A DNA stretch of 64,000 nt from Marinomonas sp. MED121 (GTDB taxonomy: Bacteria; Pseudomonadota; Gammaproteobacteria; Pseudomonadales; Marinomonadaceae), in contig NZ_CH672429.1 in the NCBI RefSeq assembly GCF_000153025.1, forward strand, positions 313,822 through 377,821, given 5' to 3'. Below are positions 8,421 through 16,905 of the stretch, in pieces. The stretch's first letter is position 1; each line of letters starts with the position of its first letter. A model generated the notes under the pieces. That model was not told the origin of the DNA. It saw only the letters and a program-made list of their open reading frames with translations, and searched no databases. Made by a program: the position numbers and the translations under genes.

Positions 8421-8772
8421 GATAAGCCTCTGTAAAAATAGAAATGAATGTAAGCGATCAAAACGAAATGGGTGCACGCCACCTTCGTTTTATATTAATA
8501 CTTATTAAAAGAGGAATAATAACATGAAGATAAAGCGGAGTGTTTTTATAATCTTGATAGAGTTAGGTTGTTTTACTTATTTATAAAGTGTGATGGACAA
8601 CGAATATCCGTGATTAAAGCGTTAAATCACTCAACCCTTCTGTATTCATCTAAACAGCTATTTAGATGAATGAGGCAAATTAGCATGACAACTTCTCGCC
8701 TCATTAATTCTTTGGTTCTCTAGTTAAATTAAGTAACTAATTAAGTAGCTAAGTAAATAGTTAAATAGAGGG
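8421..8772. other. Intergenic region with a hairpin and AT-rich repeats
   Basis: 352 bases without a gene, between the aldolase start and the end of the PEP-mutase-family gene, both leftward. It should contain the promoter for the aldolase-dehydratase pair. It carries a perfect hairpin at 8644-8671 and degenerate repeats at 8720-8783, listed separately. Confidence 0.5.
8644..8671. promoter_or_regulatory. Perfect 11-bp inverted repeat
   Basis: ATTCATCTAAA and its exact complement flank a six-base loop. No T-tract follows on either strand, so an operator is as likely as a terminator. It lies 224 bases before the aldolase start. Confidence 0.45.
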
Positions 8773-8783
8773 CTAAGTAAATA
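8720..8783. repeat. Degenerate short AT-rich repeats
   Basis: Imperfect iterations of roughly TAAGTARCTAA and TAGTTAAAT run through 64 bases and into the last codons of the PEP-mutase-family gene, which suggests local slippage. No function is evident. Confidence 0.6.
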
Positions 8784-9534
8784 ATGAAGCAGAGCTCCCC
8801 TGCTCTTTGATTGTCAGTAAATGATGCCTTAATGTTGCAGTCATGGTTTCATGGGCAAAGTTGCCAGTACTGATACGCTTCACCCCTAATTCCGCTAAAG
8901 TCTCAAAAGCAGGTAATTCAGGCATTGCCATGACATTGACCGGAATAGATGCCTGCTCGATTATCGCTTCAATATCATCAACTTGCGTAATACAAGGGAA
9001 GAATAATCCGTCAGCTCCCGCTCGCTGATAAGCTTGCGCTCGTTTAATCGACTCTTCAATCACATTGTCCACCCCTAATAAGAAGGTATCGCACCTGACA
9101 TTGATGAATACGTCTATCTGATGCTTGGCTAACTCAGCGCATACTATAGAAAGCAAGTTCGTAAATTCATGTGTCTCGACGAGCATTCGTTCCTTATCAA
9201 CTAAGCTATCTTCAATATTGATCCCTACTACCCCCAATTCGGCCAATTGCTGAATATGTTCGACGATAACAACAGGGTCTCGACTGAATCCCGCTTCAAT
9301 ATCCACACTTAATGGCAACAAACTCGCGCTTGCAATACGTTGCACCATAAATGCTAATTCATTAAACGAAATGTGTTCCCCATCCTCATATCCAAGCATA
9401 TTAGCGATTGCTGCACTTGAGGTCCCTAAGGCTTGATAACCCGCCTCTTGCGCACATTTTGCACTGACCGCATCCCAAACATTAGCTAATAAAAGTGGCT
9501 TGGCATTTTGATGTAGCTTTTTAAATTCTGACAT
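8773..9534 (-). CDS. PEP mutase/isocitrate lyase superfamily enzyme
   Basis: A 253-residue barrel protein of the PEP mutase/isocitrate lyase superfamily. NVWDA at 18-22, LGTSS at 36-40, the Mg-binding DIEAGF at 78-83 and INIEDS at 105-110 are clear. The KKCGH signature of isocitrate and methylisocitrate lyases is missing (VRCDTF occupies that region), so it is not one of those. Members cleave C-C or P-C bonds of 2-oxo or hydroxy acids. AGGA precedes the ATG at 9534. A second ATG at 9552 has an almost identical Shine-Dalgarno context. The divergent LysR gene at 9712 is the likely regulator. Confidence 0.82.
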   Translation of the reverse strand: MSEFKKLHQNAKPLLLANVWDAVSAKCAQEAGYQALGTSSAAIANMLGYEDGEHISFNELAFMVQRIASASLLPLSVDIEAGFSRDPVVIVEHIQQLAELGVVGINIEDSLVDKERMLVETHEFTNLLSIVCAELAKHQIDVFINVRCDTFLLGVDNVIEESIKRAQAYQRAGADGLFFPCITQVDDIEAIIEQASIPVNVMAMPELPAFETLAELGVKRISTGNFAHETMTATLRHHLLTIKEQGSSASLFT

Positions 9535-9711
9535 GGCATTTATCCTCAACATAGTATTTATCCTTTTTGTGGTACGAGATAACAAAACATTCCGTACTTT
9601 CGATAAACCTATCTTCTTTATAATTAAAGCAATTTGCCAACGACATAAATCGACTTCTAATATAAGGAATGCTTATAATTCTCCATCAGTTAAATTCAAG
9701 GCTTATCCATT

Positions 9712-10602
9712 TTGTTTAAAAATATTAATTTATTGGTCACTTTTGAGTGCGCTGCTAGGCATAAAAGTTACAGCTTAGCCGCCGCAGAGTTGTGCATTTC
9801 TCAAGCCGCTGTCAGTCAACAAATGCGGCAATTAGAACAAGGGTTAGATACCAAATTATTTATCCGTAAAGGCAGGGAGATGTTACTGAGCCAACAGGGA
9901 CAAATAGTGTTCGAATCAGCTCAAAAAGCTCTTGAGATCATCAACCAAGGGCTAAGCCAAATTCACCAAGAAGAGATTGCTGGCGAACTCACCATCAGCT
10001 CCACCCAAGCTTTCACCACGCTCTGGCTTATGCCCAGAATACAAAGTTTTAGCGAGCAACACCCTGAGATTAAAGTTCGCGTAGTATCCTCTTCAGACTT
10101 TGATGATTTAAAACAAGCACACATAGATTTAGCCATACGTTTTGGCACAGAAGTAGTAAAACAGACCCCTCGAAGCTTGGCATGTGAGTATTTTGGTGAA
10201 ACAAAAGTGTATCCAATTTGTTCAGCCGCATTAGCCGACAAGCTTTCATTAATAGAAGCTAAAGACTTACTAAAGACTTGGTTGGTTACCCTAGAAAACC
10301 CTAGGGCTTATGATTGGCAAACTTGGTTCGATCACACAGAGACTACAGACTTAAGCGCACACACGAAGTGGACTCAAGTTGACAGCACGGATATGGCAAT
10401 CAATGCCGTAGTAAACGGACACGGTGTCACTTTAGCTGTACCTTATTTATGCCAGCGACAACTTGATAATGGCGAGTTGGTCATCCCCATTCCTGTTTCA
10501 CATCCAAACCCAGTGAAACGTTATATGGTTTATGACCCGAACTCACCAAGGTTAATGCGTTCAAACGTTTTTATGGCATGGTTAAAAAAAGAAATGTCTT
10601 AA
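9712..10602 (+). CDS. LysR-family regulator, GcvA-like
   Basis: A 296-residue LysR-type regulator. The winged helix-turn-helix occupies about residues 1-65 (SLAAAELCISQAAVSQQMRQLE), and the effector domain begins near LTISSTQAFTTLWLMPR, typical of the GcvA-like subgroup. No ATG is available at the N-terminus; TTG at 9712, ten bases after AAGG, is the start. It is divergent from the PEP-mutase-family gene with 177 bases between, which is the usual arrangement for control of that gene. Confidence 0.88.
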   Translation: MFKNINLLVTFECAARHKSYSLAAAELCISQAAVSQQMRQLEQGLDTKLFIRKGREMLLSQQGQIVFESAQKALEIINQGLSQIHQEEIAGELTISSTQAFTTLWLMPRIQSFSEQHPEIKVRVVSSSDFDDLKQAHIDLAIRFGTEVVKQTPRSLACEYFGETKVYPICSAALADKLSLIEAKDLLKTWLVTLENPRAYDWQTWFDHTETTDLSAHTKWTQVDSTDMAINAVVNGHGVTLAVPYLCQRQLDNGELVIPIPVSHPNPVKRYMVYDPNSPRLMRSNVFMAWLKKEMS

Positions 10603-10626
10603 CATCATAAAAATAGATGTAAGAGA

Positions 10627-10986
10627 CTAATAAACAGCGGAGCGAATCAAGTACCAGTTGCCTTCTTTTTCATAAATCCCTATTTCGATTACCGCATCTC
10701 GTTTTTCGTAGATGCCTTTCCAAACCGATCTAAAGACAGTTAATTCATCAATGCTTTGAGTACGAAGTGAGGTTAAAAATTCATAACCAAGATTCATCCC
10801 ATTGTTTTGGTGCATGCACTCAATATCCTTATGAAACCGCTCTTGGCTAAAGCCTACGATGCGACCTTTCTCATAACGTTTAATATAAAGTTCAAAGTCT
10901 TTAGTATCATCGGCTTTTAGCATTTCTTTCAAGTAGGACTCTGCGATACTTAATGGTATTGAAACCTCTTTAATTTGCTCGGCTAT
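10627..10986 (-). CDS. Small protein of unknown function, uncertain start
   Basis: A minus-strand frame of up to about 119 residues ending VWKGIYEKRDAVIEIGIYEKEGNWYLIRSAVY-like, a pattern resembling NTF2-like or short beta-rich proteins, but I do not recognise the family. The only in-frame start inside the conserved part is TTG at 10932. The reading frame stays open upstream, and a good AAGGA (10993-10997) lies six bases before an ATA codon at 10984-10986. The start therefore looks like a rare ATA or an ATG lost by mutation. Treat the gene as possibly impaired. Confidence 0.5.
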   Translation of the reverse strand: MAEQIKEVSIPLSIAESYLKEMLKADDTKDFELYIKRYEKGRIVGFSQERFHKDIECMHQNNGMNLGYEFLTSLRTQSIDELTVFRSVWKGIYEKRDAVIEIGIYEKEGNWYLIRSAVY

Positions 10987-11013
10987 TTTAATTCCTTGTA
11001 AATTTTATCCCTC

Positions 11014-11363
11014 TTATTTCAGAATAATTGATCCAAGCTGCTCAACGTCATAAGGTTTTCCATCAATACCGCATGAGCCTGTTCCTATCAACTTAACATT
11101 CTTACCAGACGCATACGCCGTTAAAACCATATTTAATGTTCTTTTGCCTACTTCTGAAGAGCCATCAAATACATAATTCCAAGTCGAACCATAACTTGCT
11201 GAACAAGTTGGCAAAGAGCTTGGTGCTGAGTTCACTTTAATCATGACTCTTTCACGTGCTCAGGGCCGCTTAGCACTTCAAAAATTTTTCCTTGCTCCAC
11301 ACGACTACCAGCGACTACATCTAAAGAAGCTAACATAATTAAAGCACTTATAAATTTTTTCAT
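11014..11363 (-). pseudogene. Small secreted protein gene broken by a frameshift
   Basis: From the ATG at 11363, with AAGGAAAC upstream, a 40-codon frame encodes a signal peptide (MKKFISALIMLASLDVVAG) and the start of a mature protein, then stops at 11241. The rest of the expected protein continues in another frame from 11244 to 11014 and includes GTGSCGID near its end. The two frames overlap as ATGA, but together they match one small exported cysteine-containing protein like the gene at 25790-26137. A one-base frameshift within about 11243-11262, or a sequencing error, explains this. Confidence 0.65.
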
Positions 11364-11502
11364 TTGTTTCCTTATAAAATATTTATCATATGTTTTATTT
11401 ACTACATAATTAGGCACAATTAAAAACTAATATTTTTAATTAAACTAGCATATATAAGAATAAGATACCTTCCCTAACAAACGCCCAATAGGTTTAACAC
11501 GC

Positions 11503-11529
11503 AAAACAGCGGAGCCATAGCAACCGCTG
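11503..11529 (-). terminator. Rho-independent terminator after the VOC gene
   Basis: CAGCGG (11507-11512) pairs with CCGCTG (11524-11529). On the minus strand the stem is followed by TTTT and preceded by an A-tract. It lies 23 bases past the stop of the VOC-family gene, and the A-tract would also let it work on the plus strand. Confidence 0.65.
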
Positions 11530-11551
11530 ATTTTTGGCCTGATAATTATTA

Positions 11552-11932
11552 TCACTGAAACGAGCTTAAACCAAATAAATTCCCTTCAGTGTCCATGCAT
11601 ACGCTGACAAAACCATACTTGCCAATAGACATTTTAGGGTTAATTACCTTTCCACCCGACTCTTCAACTCGAGACTCTTCCGCTGCACAGTCTTCAACAC
11701 CAAAATATACCATTGTCCCTCCCGTAACAGGCCCAACTCCCTCTCTTTTTACTAATGCACCACCAGCCCCATAATGATCCATGTCGGTGACAAAAGCCTT
11801 CATAATCACAGAGGTATCTGAGGGATCAGAAATGGCTTCAAATTCTCGTTGTAGCACTGTGCCATAAAAAGTTTCTGCTCTGCTCATATCATTTACGTAA
11901 ATATCAAACCAACCCACTGCATTTTGTTGCAT
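11552..11932 (-). CDS. VOC-family (glyoxalase/dioxygenase fold) protein
   Basis: A 126-residue protein with the paired beta-alpha-beta modules of the vicinal-oxygen-chelate superfamily: GWFDIYVNDMSRAETFYGTV at the N-terminus, GGTMVYFGVEDC in the middle and CMDTEGNLFGL at the end. It resembles the small glyoxalase-like group often found beside AraC regulators. Its substrate is unknown. The AraC-type regulator at 12001 ends 68 bases upstream on the same strand, so the two could be cotranscribed. Confidence 0.85.
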   Translation of the reverse strand: MQQNAVGWFDIYVNDMSRAETFYGTVLQREFEAISDPSDTSVIMKAFVTDMDHYGAGGALVKREGVGPVTGGTMVYFGVEDCAAEESRVEESGGKVINPKMSIGKYGFVSVCMDTEGNLFGLSSFQ

Positions 11933-12000
11933 GATGTTATCCTCAATGTGTTTAAGACATCATCATGTTAGTACCTGACGCCCAGTCAGTATTGTACAAA

Positions 12001-12741
12001 TCAGACATCATACTTACGAAAGTAAGAGGTGGGAGAGTAACCCGTAATCTTTTTAAATGAGCGAATAAAATGGGATTGATCAGTATAAAGGTCAACATTA
12101 TTTTCTTTTAATGACTGCTGCAAACGCATTACTTTTAGAAAATCATGAGGAGAAAAGCCGGTTGTTTCCTTCAAGATTCGTTGCAATTGACGAGGGGAAA
12201 TATGAACAAGGTCAGCCATATCAGAAACGCGACTCACCCGATTCAAATTAGAGAGTATTTTTTGAACGATCTTGTTTTGTTCGACAATTTTTTGCTCAAC
12301 TAAACTCATCACCAAATTCGAAAAGATAGGCAGCTTATCACTAAAACTCAACGCTTGAGTTTTAACATTGACATCAATAAGGGGGAGCTTACCTAAATAT
12401 TTTGAACCAACAAAACTACCTTTTGTCTCGTCACAACGTCCTTGCCAAACCCCAGGAAAAAACTGAATGCCAGCATAATCAAAATTCTTACCAAGGTTTA
12501 ATTCAGTGTAAGTGGTTTTTAATCCTGTAACACCAGCTATCTCTGTTTGTTTCTGATTAAATAAAAGATTAATACACGCATCAGGAATAGCATGAAGTGT
12601 AAAATCTTCATCCAATGTTGTTTCAGTTTTTATCTGCCAATAACTATGGACAATATGTTGTAGGGTTTGCGGAGGTTTAGACTCATGATAACTAACTGGG
12701 CCGATACTTTTTTCCATTCCATCTTTTATAGGGTCATACAT
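12001..12741 (-). CDS. AraC-family transcriptional regulator
   Basis: A 246-residue protein with a C-terminal AraC DNA-binding domain: the first HTH around MADLVHISPRQLQRILKETTGFSPHDF and the second around DQSHFIRSFKKITGYSPTSYFRKY. The N-terminal half (HSYWQIKTE..., HAIPDACINLLF) fits the DUF6597-type sensory domain seen in regulators of VOC and epoxide enzymes. The start is uncertain: ATG 12741 and an internal ATG nine codons later both lack a strong ribosome site. Control of the adjacent VOC gene is likely. Confidence 0.85.
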   Translation of the reverse strand: MYDPIKDGMEKSIGPVSYHESKPPQTLQHIVHSYWQIKTETTLDEDFTLHAIPDACINLLFNQKQTEIAGVTGLKTTYTELNLGKNFDYAGIQFFPGVWQGRCDETKGSFVGSKYLGKLPLIDVNVKTQALSFSDKLPIFSNLVMSLVEQKIVEQNKIVQKILSNLNRVSRVSDMADLVHISPRQLQRILKETTGFSPHDFLKVMRLQQSLKENNVDLYTDQSHFIRSFKKITGYSPTSYFRKYDV

Positions 12742-13196
12742 ATTTTCACGCGCACTAAAGCTAAGTTGATTATGAAAAATATAACACTTTCATCGATCAT
12801 AGGCTCAGTTTGTTCATCTTTTCCACATTAGGGATGAGGTAAAAACCTTATTTATTTGGCTCTGTAACTACCATTATCAGGCGAATTTACAGTATATTTT
12901 TCCCAATTACAAACGCTGTTATAACCCTTCTGATTTTTGTTATATACAGCATCATATAATAGCCCTTCACCCGAAAACTCCTTTATATCTATAGAGTATA
13001 TAATTCATATCGAAGAACATTTTTTATCAAGACATGCATTTTAAAAGATCAAACACAATATCATAAAAATAAGCCTCACTAATGTTAAAGAGCGGTCATA
13101 CTGTTGAAGTTTTTTTATTTAAAATAAGAATTGCGAGGGTGATTTTTTTATTGATTGGAATTTAGAGAATAGCAGTGTTATTTATCTGTATTTAAA
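12742..13196. other. AT-rich intergenic region with a short mobile-element relic
   Basis: 455 bases with no gene I can support. Positions 13026-13083 resemble the short non-autonomous elements found in the integron region (listed separately). The rest is AT-rich without clear structure. Confidence 0.5.
13026..13083 (-). repeat. Possible MITE-like element, diverged copy
   Basis: Read on the minus strand, this segment ends with a stretch close to GATCTTTTAAAATGCATGTC, matching the right end of the IS200-like element at about 23110-23135. It begins with a weaker match to that element's left end (TTAGTGAGGCTTA). Length and order match the copies at 25691 and 26203. The left-end match is poor. 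Confidence 0.4.
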
Positions 13197-13215
13197 TAGG
13201 GCACTAAGTGCCCTA
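13197..13215 (-). terminator. Hairpin after the 13241 membrane-protein gene
   Basis: TAGGGCAC (13197-13204) pairs perfectly with GTGCCCTA (13208-13215) around a three-base loop. On the minus strand it is followed by a short A/T stretch (TTTAAAT). It lies 26 bases beyond the membrane-protein stop codon. Confidence 0.55.
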
Positions 13216-13240
13216 CCAATAGAAAGTAGAGTGATAAAAA

Positions 13241-13891
13241 TTAAGTTAGTTTAGGAAACCTAACTAAGTTTGATTTGATCATGGTTCGAATACTTTGATC
13301 ACGACGCTGATAAACGTAAACAAAGAACTCAACCGCAGCAAGCACAACAATGGTATAACCTAGTAGTTCAGTGCCTTCTTCCACCATATTTTTTACCACA
13401 CGCATATAGGCATCATCCATTACAGCTTGCCACAGAGATCCTCTGCCCATAAGGCGAGAGAAAGCAATAATAATCACAATCCCAGCGGACATAAAACCAA
13501 AGCTTGCCGTCGTAGAGTAGTCTTTTACAGAATTGAATGCCTGACCAAATTTGCCTTTTAGTGATAACAAAACCGTTAAGATAATAGCCGTTACAATTAA
13601 CTGCCACGCGCCATCAAATACATATTCATCCAGAAATGCATCCGCCTCTCGTACAAACATCATAGACATCAAAGCACCAAGTAAGATGCCAGCATAGCGG
13701 AACTTAGTGCTCAAATAAGCACTTAAGAAAAATATAATTGCACTGAAACCAGCAAACGCATCTTGAAGCGTTTCAGTCAGTGAGTCTTCAGAATACTGGG
13801 CATTCGGCCCTAACTCAAAGCCTTCAAGGGAGATGACTTGGGCAACCCCCACGATAAAAAAAAGATAAATGAATCCACGAAGCAAGAACAT
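13241..13891 (-). CDS. Multi-pass membrane protein of unknown function
   Basis: A 216-residue protein with about six hydrophobic segments (near residues 1-22, 47-62, 66-80, 95-110, 131-147 and 178-197). There is an acidic loop between the first two segments and an EEGTELLGY motif before the last. The arrangement suggests an inner-membrane sensor or transporter-like protein, but I do not recognise the family. It is a single leftward gene with its own terminator, in a sparsely coding stretch. Confidence 0.6.
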   Translation of the reverse strand: MFLLRGFIYLFFIVGVAQVISLEGFELGPNAQYSEDSLTETLQDAFAGFSAIIFFLSAYLSTKFRYAGILLGALMSMMFVREADAFLDEYVFDGAWQLIVTAIILTVLLSLKGKFGQAFNSVKDYSTTASFGFMSAGIVIIIAFSRLMGRGSLWQAVMDDAYMRVVKNMVEEGTELLGYTIVVLAAVEFFVYVYQRRDQSIRTMIKSNLVRFPKLT

Positions 13892-14615
13892 GTCTATTCC
13901 TTAAAAGTTTAAAAAGTCCATTTTTTGTCAATGTCAGCGCTCAGCATGAACTAACGAGTTCGATATATTCGAAAATGCAATACCTAAGACATACACAATT
14001 ACCCTAGGGTTAATGCCCAAGAGGATGCATAGAATGCCTAATGTCAGAAATAAAAGAAAATAGAAGTGAAAAGCTAGGTATTACCACCACAGTAAACTCG
14101 TCGCTGTTATTATTAAATAAAAGCGCATTCTCTTAGTCATTTCAAATAACAAATCTCTATATGTCCTTGCTCAATTGCATCAGCAAGCACTCATCACTCG
14201 TATTGATATGCGTATTTAACGCAGTCCCTAACAAATATTTATTAACAAATTATTAAGGTCGCAATTCTAAAAGATAAAGTTTAAAGTTTCACCTCAAAAA
14301 AGCCACTTTCCTCAATTTTTGACGGATTTTTCAGAATAAGAACACTTTGTGAATTCATGTTCATTTTATCAAAAAAGAATCTAAGGCCAATTAGGGATTT
14401 ACAGAGTTAAATAAAAAACCACTTTAAAAGAGATCAGTATTTAAATTAACGCGCCTCTCAATAAATCTAGTTGCTTTTATCTACATGCTGAGACGGGAGA
14501 ACTTATTCGCAGCTTCCCTTGCTTAAAGGTACTTCCTTTCTAAAGATGTCACTTCATCTTTGAATAAACTTTTTATATGATAAAAAACATAAATAAGTAA
14601 AGAAAGGCCACCCCT
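13892..14615. other. Long intergenic region
   Basis: 724 bases between a leftward membrane-protein gene and a rightward TetR gene, with no supported coding frame. It must carry both promoters. The only structure I could define is a dyad AAAGATG-N6-CATCTTT at 14542-14561, 55 bases before the TetR start, a possible autoregulatory operator. A stretch near 14419-14436 weakly resembles the right end of the IS200-like element. Confidence 0.45.
14542..14561. promoter_or_regulatory. Candidate TetR operator
   Basis: A perfect 7-bp inverted repeat with a six-base centre upstream of the TetR-family gene. TetR proteins usually bind such dyads in their own promoter. Position and symmetry are the only support. 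Confidence 0.35.
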
Positions 14616-15197
14616 ATGCCCTACACAAAGGCACACAAAAATAAAACTCGCGAAAAAATTCTTGATAGCTCCTTTAGTCTATTTGCAAATAAAGGCTTTG
14701 AAGGCGTAACAATCGATGATTTGATGAGTAACTGCGGCCTTACCCGAGGCGCTTTTTATGCTCACTTTACAAGCAAAGCAGAACTTTACCGTGAAACATT
14801 AAAATTTAGAGCAAGCAAGACTAAAATTGCCAGCCCTAAGCCAGAGGGCACATCCAATAAGCAGTGGTTATCTTTATTGCTAGATAAATACCTAAGTTTG
14901 GAGCATGTTGAAGGAGAGCACGCTTTGTCTTGCCCGCTTGCTTTCTTAGCCACAGATATCAATATGCAGGATAAAACAATAAAAACAGCTTATGCCAACG
15001 TTTACAATGGCATGAATACCGCCGTTATGGAGCATGCGAGTAACTATTGTGACTGTGACGAACAAGATATTTTATCAGTCACAGCAATGATGATTGGTGC
15101 TGTTGCAATAGCTAGAACACTTCAGGATAAAGATTCAATTGAGAGATTACTCTCAGCTTGCAGACGAGAAGCAGGTGTAAAATTAGGTGGTATATAG
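14616..15197 (+). CDS. TetR-family transcriptional regulator
   Basis: A 193-residue regulator with an N-terminal TetR DNA-binding domain: TREKILDSSFSLFANKGF, then VTIDDLMSNCGLTRGAFYAHFTSKAELYRE at about residues 28-58. The C-terminal ligand domain is normal in length and contains a CDCDE segment. The MPYTKAHKNKTREKIL start matches the group of TetR proteins often paired with small oxidoreductases. AAAGAAAGG precedes the ATG. The next gene, an exported protein, starts 62 bases downstream and may be cotranscribed. Confidence 0.9.
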   Translation: MPYTKAHKNKTREKILDSSFSLFANKGFEGVTIDDLMSNCGLTRGAFYAHFTSKAELYRETLKFRASKTKIASPKPEGTSNKQWLSLLLDKYLSLEHVEGEHALSCPLAFLATDINMQDKTIKTAYANVYNGMNTAVMEHASNYCDCDEQDILSVTAMMIGAVAIARTLQDKDSIERLLSACRREAGVKLGGI

Positions 15198-15259
15198 CCG
15201 CAGCAATTAAAACGCTGACAATACTACTTTCAAACATAACCAACATCCCAACTAGAACC

Positions 15260-15838
15260 ATGAGAAAAAGAATGACGAAAACGCTTTCCACAATTCTGAT
15301 TGCTTTATTATCGCTTTCAGTAACAGCCAGCGAAAACGTTGATACTGAGCGAGACAAGGTTATTAATGAATTACAGGTAATGCTTGAAGCGGCAGATCGA
15401 TACGAGCAAGATACAGGCAGTGTGCTTCCCATTACGTCTGATACGAATGTCAAGTATGGCTACCTTGCAATCGACTATCTCATTGAAGACCCTGGAACAA
15501 AGGATTGGAACGGCCCATACCTACCATACAATAACGATTGGTTTGGGTTTGAACAGTATCTGAGCCATCCTGATTATATTGCGGCACAATTGCTTGTAAA
15601 AGAGGAAACCGAATGGAGTAAAGGCAGCACACCTGAAGGCTGCAATGCAAACTCAACGTCGTGCAAGATCGCAGCCTGTATATGGAGCGTGCCTGAAAAA
15701 GTGGCCAAAAGCATTAATGAAAAAATTGATGGTGTTAGTAATCAAGCGGATGTCGACACAAAAGGGGTAGTGAGATACAACGGTGGACGCTTTGTATGGA
15801 TAGTTTGCATGACAGGGAGTGAATACAAGTTACCTTAG
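15260..15838 (+). CDS. Exported protein with a pseudopilin-like segment
   Basis: A protein of about 192 residues with a Sec signal peptide (KTLSTILIALLSLSVTAS). The mature part begins with a helical stretch, and residues near 70-80 read DYLIEDPGTKDWNGPYL, which resembles the C-terminal beta region of type II pseudopilins. It has four cysteines later (GCNANSTSC..., AACIW, IVCM), possibly in disulfides. I do not recognise the family. ATG 15260 and ATG 15272 are both possible starts; the second follows GAGAAAAAGA. Confidence 0.6.
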   Translation: MRKRMTKTLSTILIALLSLSVTASENVDTERDKVINELQVMLEAADRYEQDTGSVLPITSDTNVKYGYLAIDYLIEDPGTKDWNGPYLPYNNDWFGFEQYLSHPDYIAAQLLVKEETEWSKGSTPEGCNANSTSCKIAACIWSVPEKVAKSINEKIDGVSNQADVDTKGVVRYNGGRFVWIVCMTGSEYKLP

Positions 15839-15968
15839 CAACTTACATAGCTAATGAAAGTTATAGAGCTCATACATCAGCTTTATTAAGCGACCTTTTT
15901 AAAAGCTTTTGAGGGCTTCTTTGCTAGTGAGAAGCTCATAAAAAGTTAGAATGAATGTCTCGATAAAA

Positions 15969-16643
15969 TCAGTTAATAAAATCAGGCAATACAACCTCTT
16001 TTAATTTTTGCAGCACATGGGACAACGAAGGATAAACTTCATGTCCAAGGGCGATAATCTCGTCTGAAGGCTTAACAAGATCAGGCACTTGGTACGTTTC
16101 CATATTTGCTGCGACCGCAGCCTTAGTTCCATTATTTGAATCTTCAAATGCAAGGCATCGAGAAGGCTCAACCGCTAATCGTTCTGCGGCTAATAGGTAA
16201 ATTTCAGGGTCAGGTTTACCAGACTTAACTTCACAGCCAGTTGTGATGGTTGAAAAATAATGATCAAGTTTGGCTAAGCGAAGTTTGACCAAAGCAACCT
16301 CTTGATTAGAGGAAGTCGCAACGGCTAACGCAATATTATGATGTTTGAACCATTCAAGAAGCTCAACAACCCCCTCTTTAACAGGGATAGCTTGATGCAT
16401 CACTATCGCCTTATAACGCTCTTTCCACTCACTATGTAAGGTAGGATAATCAAGCCCTGCCCCATAACCATCACGTAATATTTGCTCAATACCGGCTGCA
16501 TTACAGCCAATAATAGATAAATAGACATCTTCTAGAAAAGGGACATTTTGTGCCGCACATGCTTGTTTAAACACCCTCATACATACTCGCTCGGTATCGA
16601 GCAGCAAACCGTCCATATCAAAAATAGCTGCGTCAAAATTCAT
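15969..16643 (-). CDS. HAD-superfamily phosphatase (beta-phosphoglucomutase-like)
   Basis: A 224-residue haloacid-dehalogenase hydrolase with all four motifs: DMDGLLLDT at 9-17 (nucleophile Asp9, acid Asp11), ATSSN, K in GKPDPEIY, and EDSNNG. The helical cap between motifs one and two puts it in the beta-phosphoglucomutase/pseudouridine or sugar-phosphate phosphatase subgroup. It dephosphorylates a small cytoplasmic metabolite; the exact one cannot be told. The start ATG at 16643 has a weak ribosome site. Confidence 0.87.
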   Translation of the reverse strand: MNFDAAIFDMDGLLLDTERVCMRVFKQACAAQNVPFLEDVYLSIIGCNAAGIEQILRDGYGAGLDYPTLHSEWKERYKAIVMHQAIPVKEGVVELLEWFKHHNIALAVATSSNQEVALVKLRLAKLDHYFSTITTGCEVKSGKPDPEIYLLAAERLAVEPSRCLAFEDSNNGTKAAVAANMETYQVPDLVKPSDEIIALGHEVYPSLSHVLQKLKEVVLPDFIN

Positions 16644-16772
16644 TTTTATCTAGGTCTATTATCTAAAATTGAAGAGAAATTAAAGGCGCTATTCTCCCAT
16701 AGAAAGCGTAATACGTCTTGTACGGATAAAAGTTTTAAAAGGACAATCGTGTAAAAGGCTATATATTAAGAT

Positions 16773-16834
16773 GGGGGGGTCGATTAGAGTTACCGATTAG
16801 AATTCGTACTCAGGCTAATCGCTTAATAACCCCC
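16773..16834. other. Long imperfect palindrome with CGATTAG repeats
   Basis: A G-run (16773-16779) and a C-run (16830-16834) bracket two direct copies of CGATTAG (16781-16787, 16794-16800) and one inverted copy CTAATCG (16815-16821). It could fold into a long stem with a branched loop. No T-tract follows, so a terminator is not clear. Confidence 0.45.
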
Positions 16835-16905
16835 ACCCAAAATTAACGCCCTTTACTCCCAAATTTTCGCCCGACAGTTAGCCTACTGTGTGCTGCGAAG
16901 CTTTT

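Noticed and set aside
8773-9534. Methylisocitrate lyase (prpB)
   Set aside because: The KKCGH catalytic signature is absent, so only superfamily membership is supported.
14005-14015. Palindromic CCTAGGG-type sequence in the 13.9-14.6 kb gap as an origin or att site
   Set aside because: It is a short chance palindrome with no repeats, replication genes or recombinase nearby.
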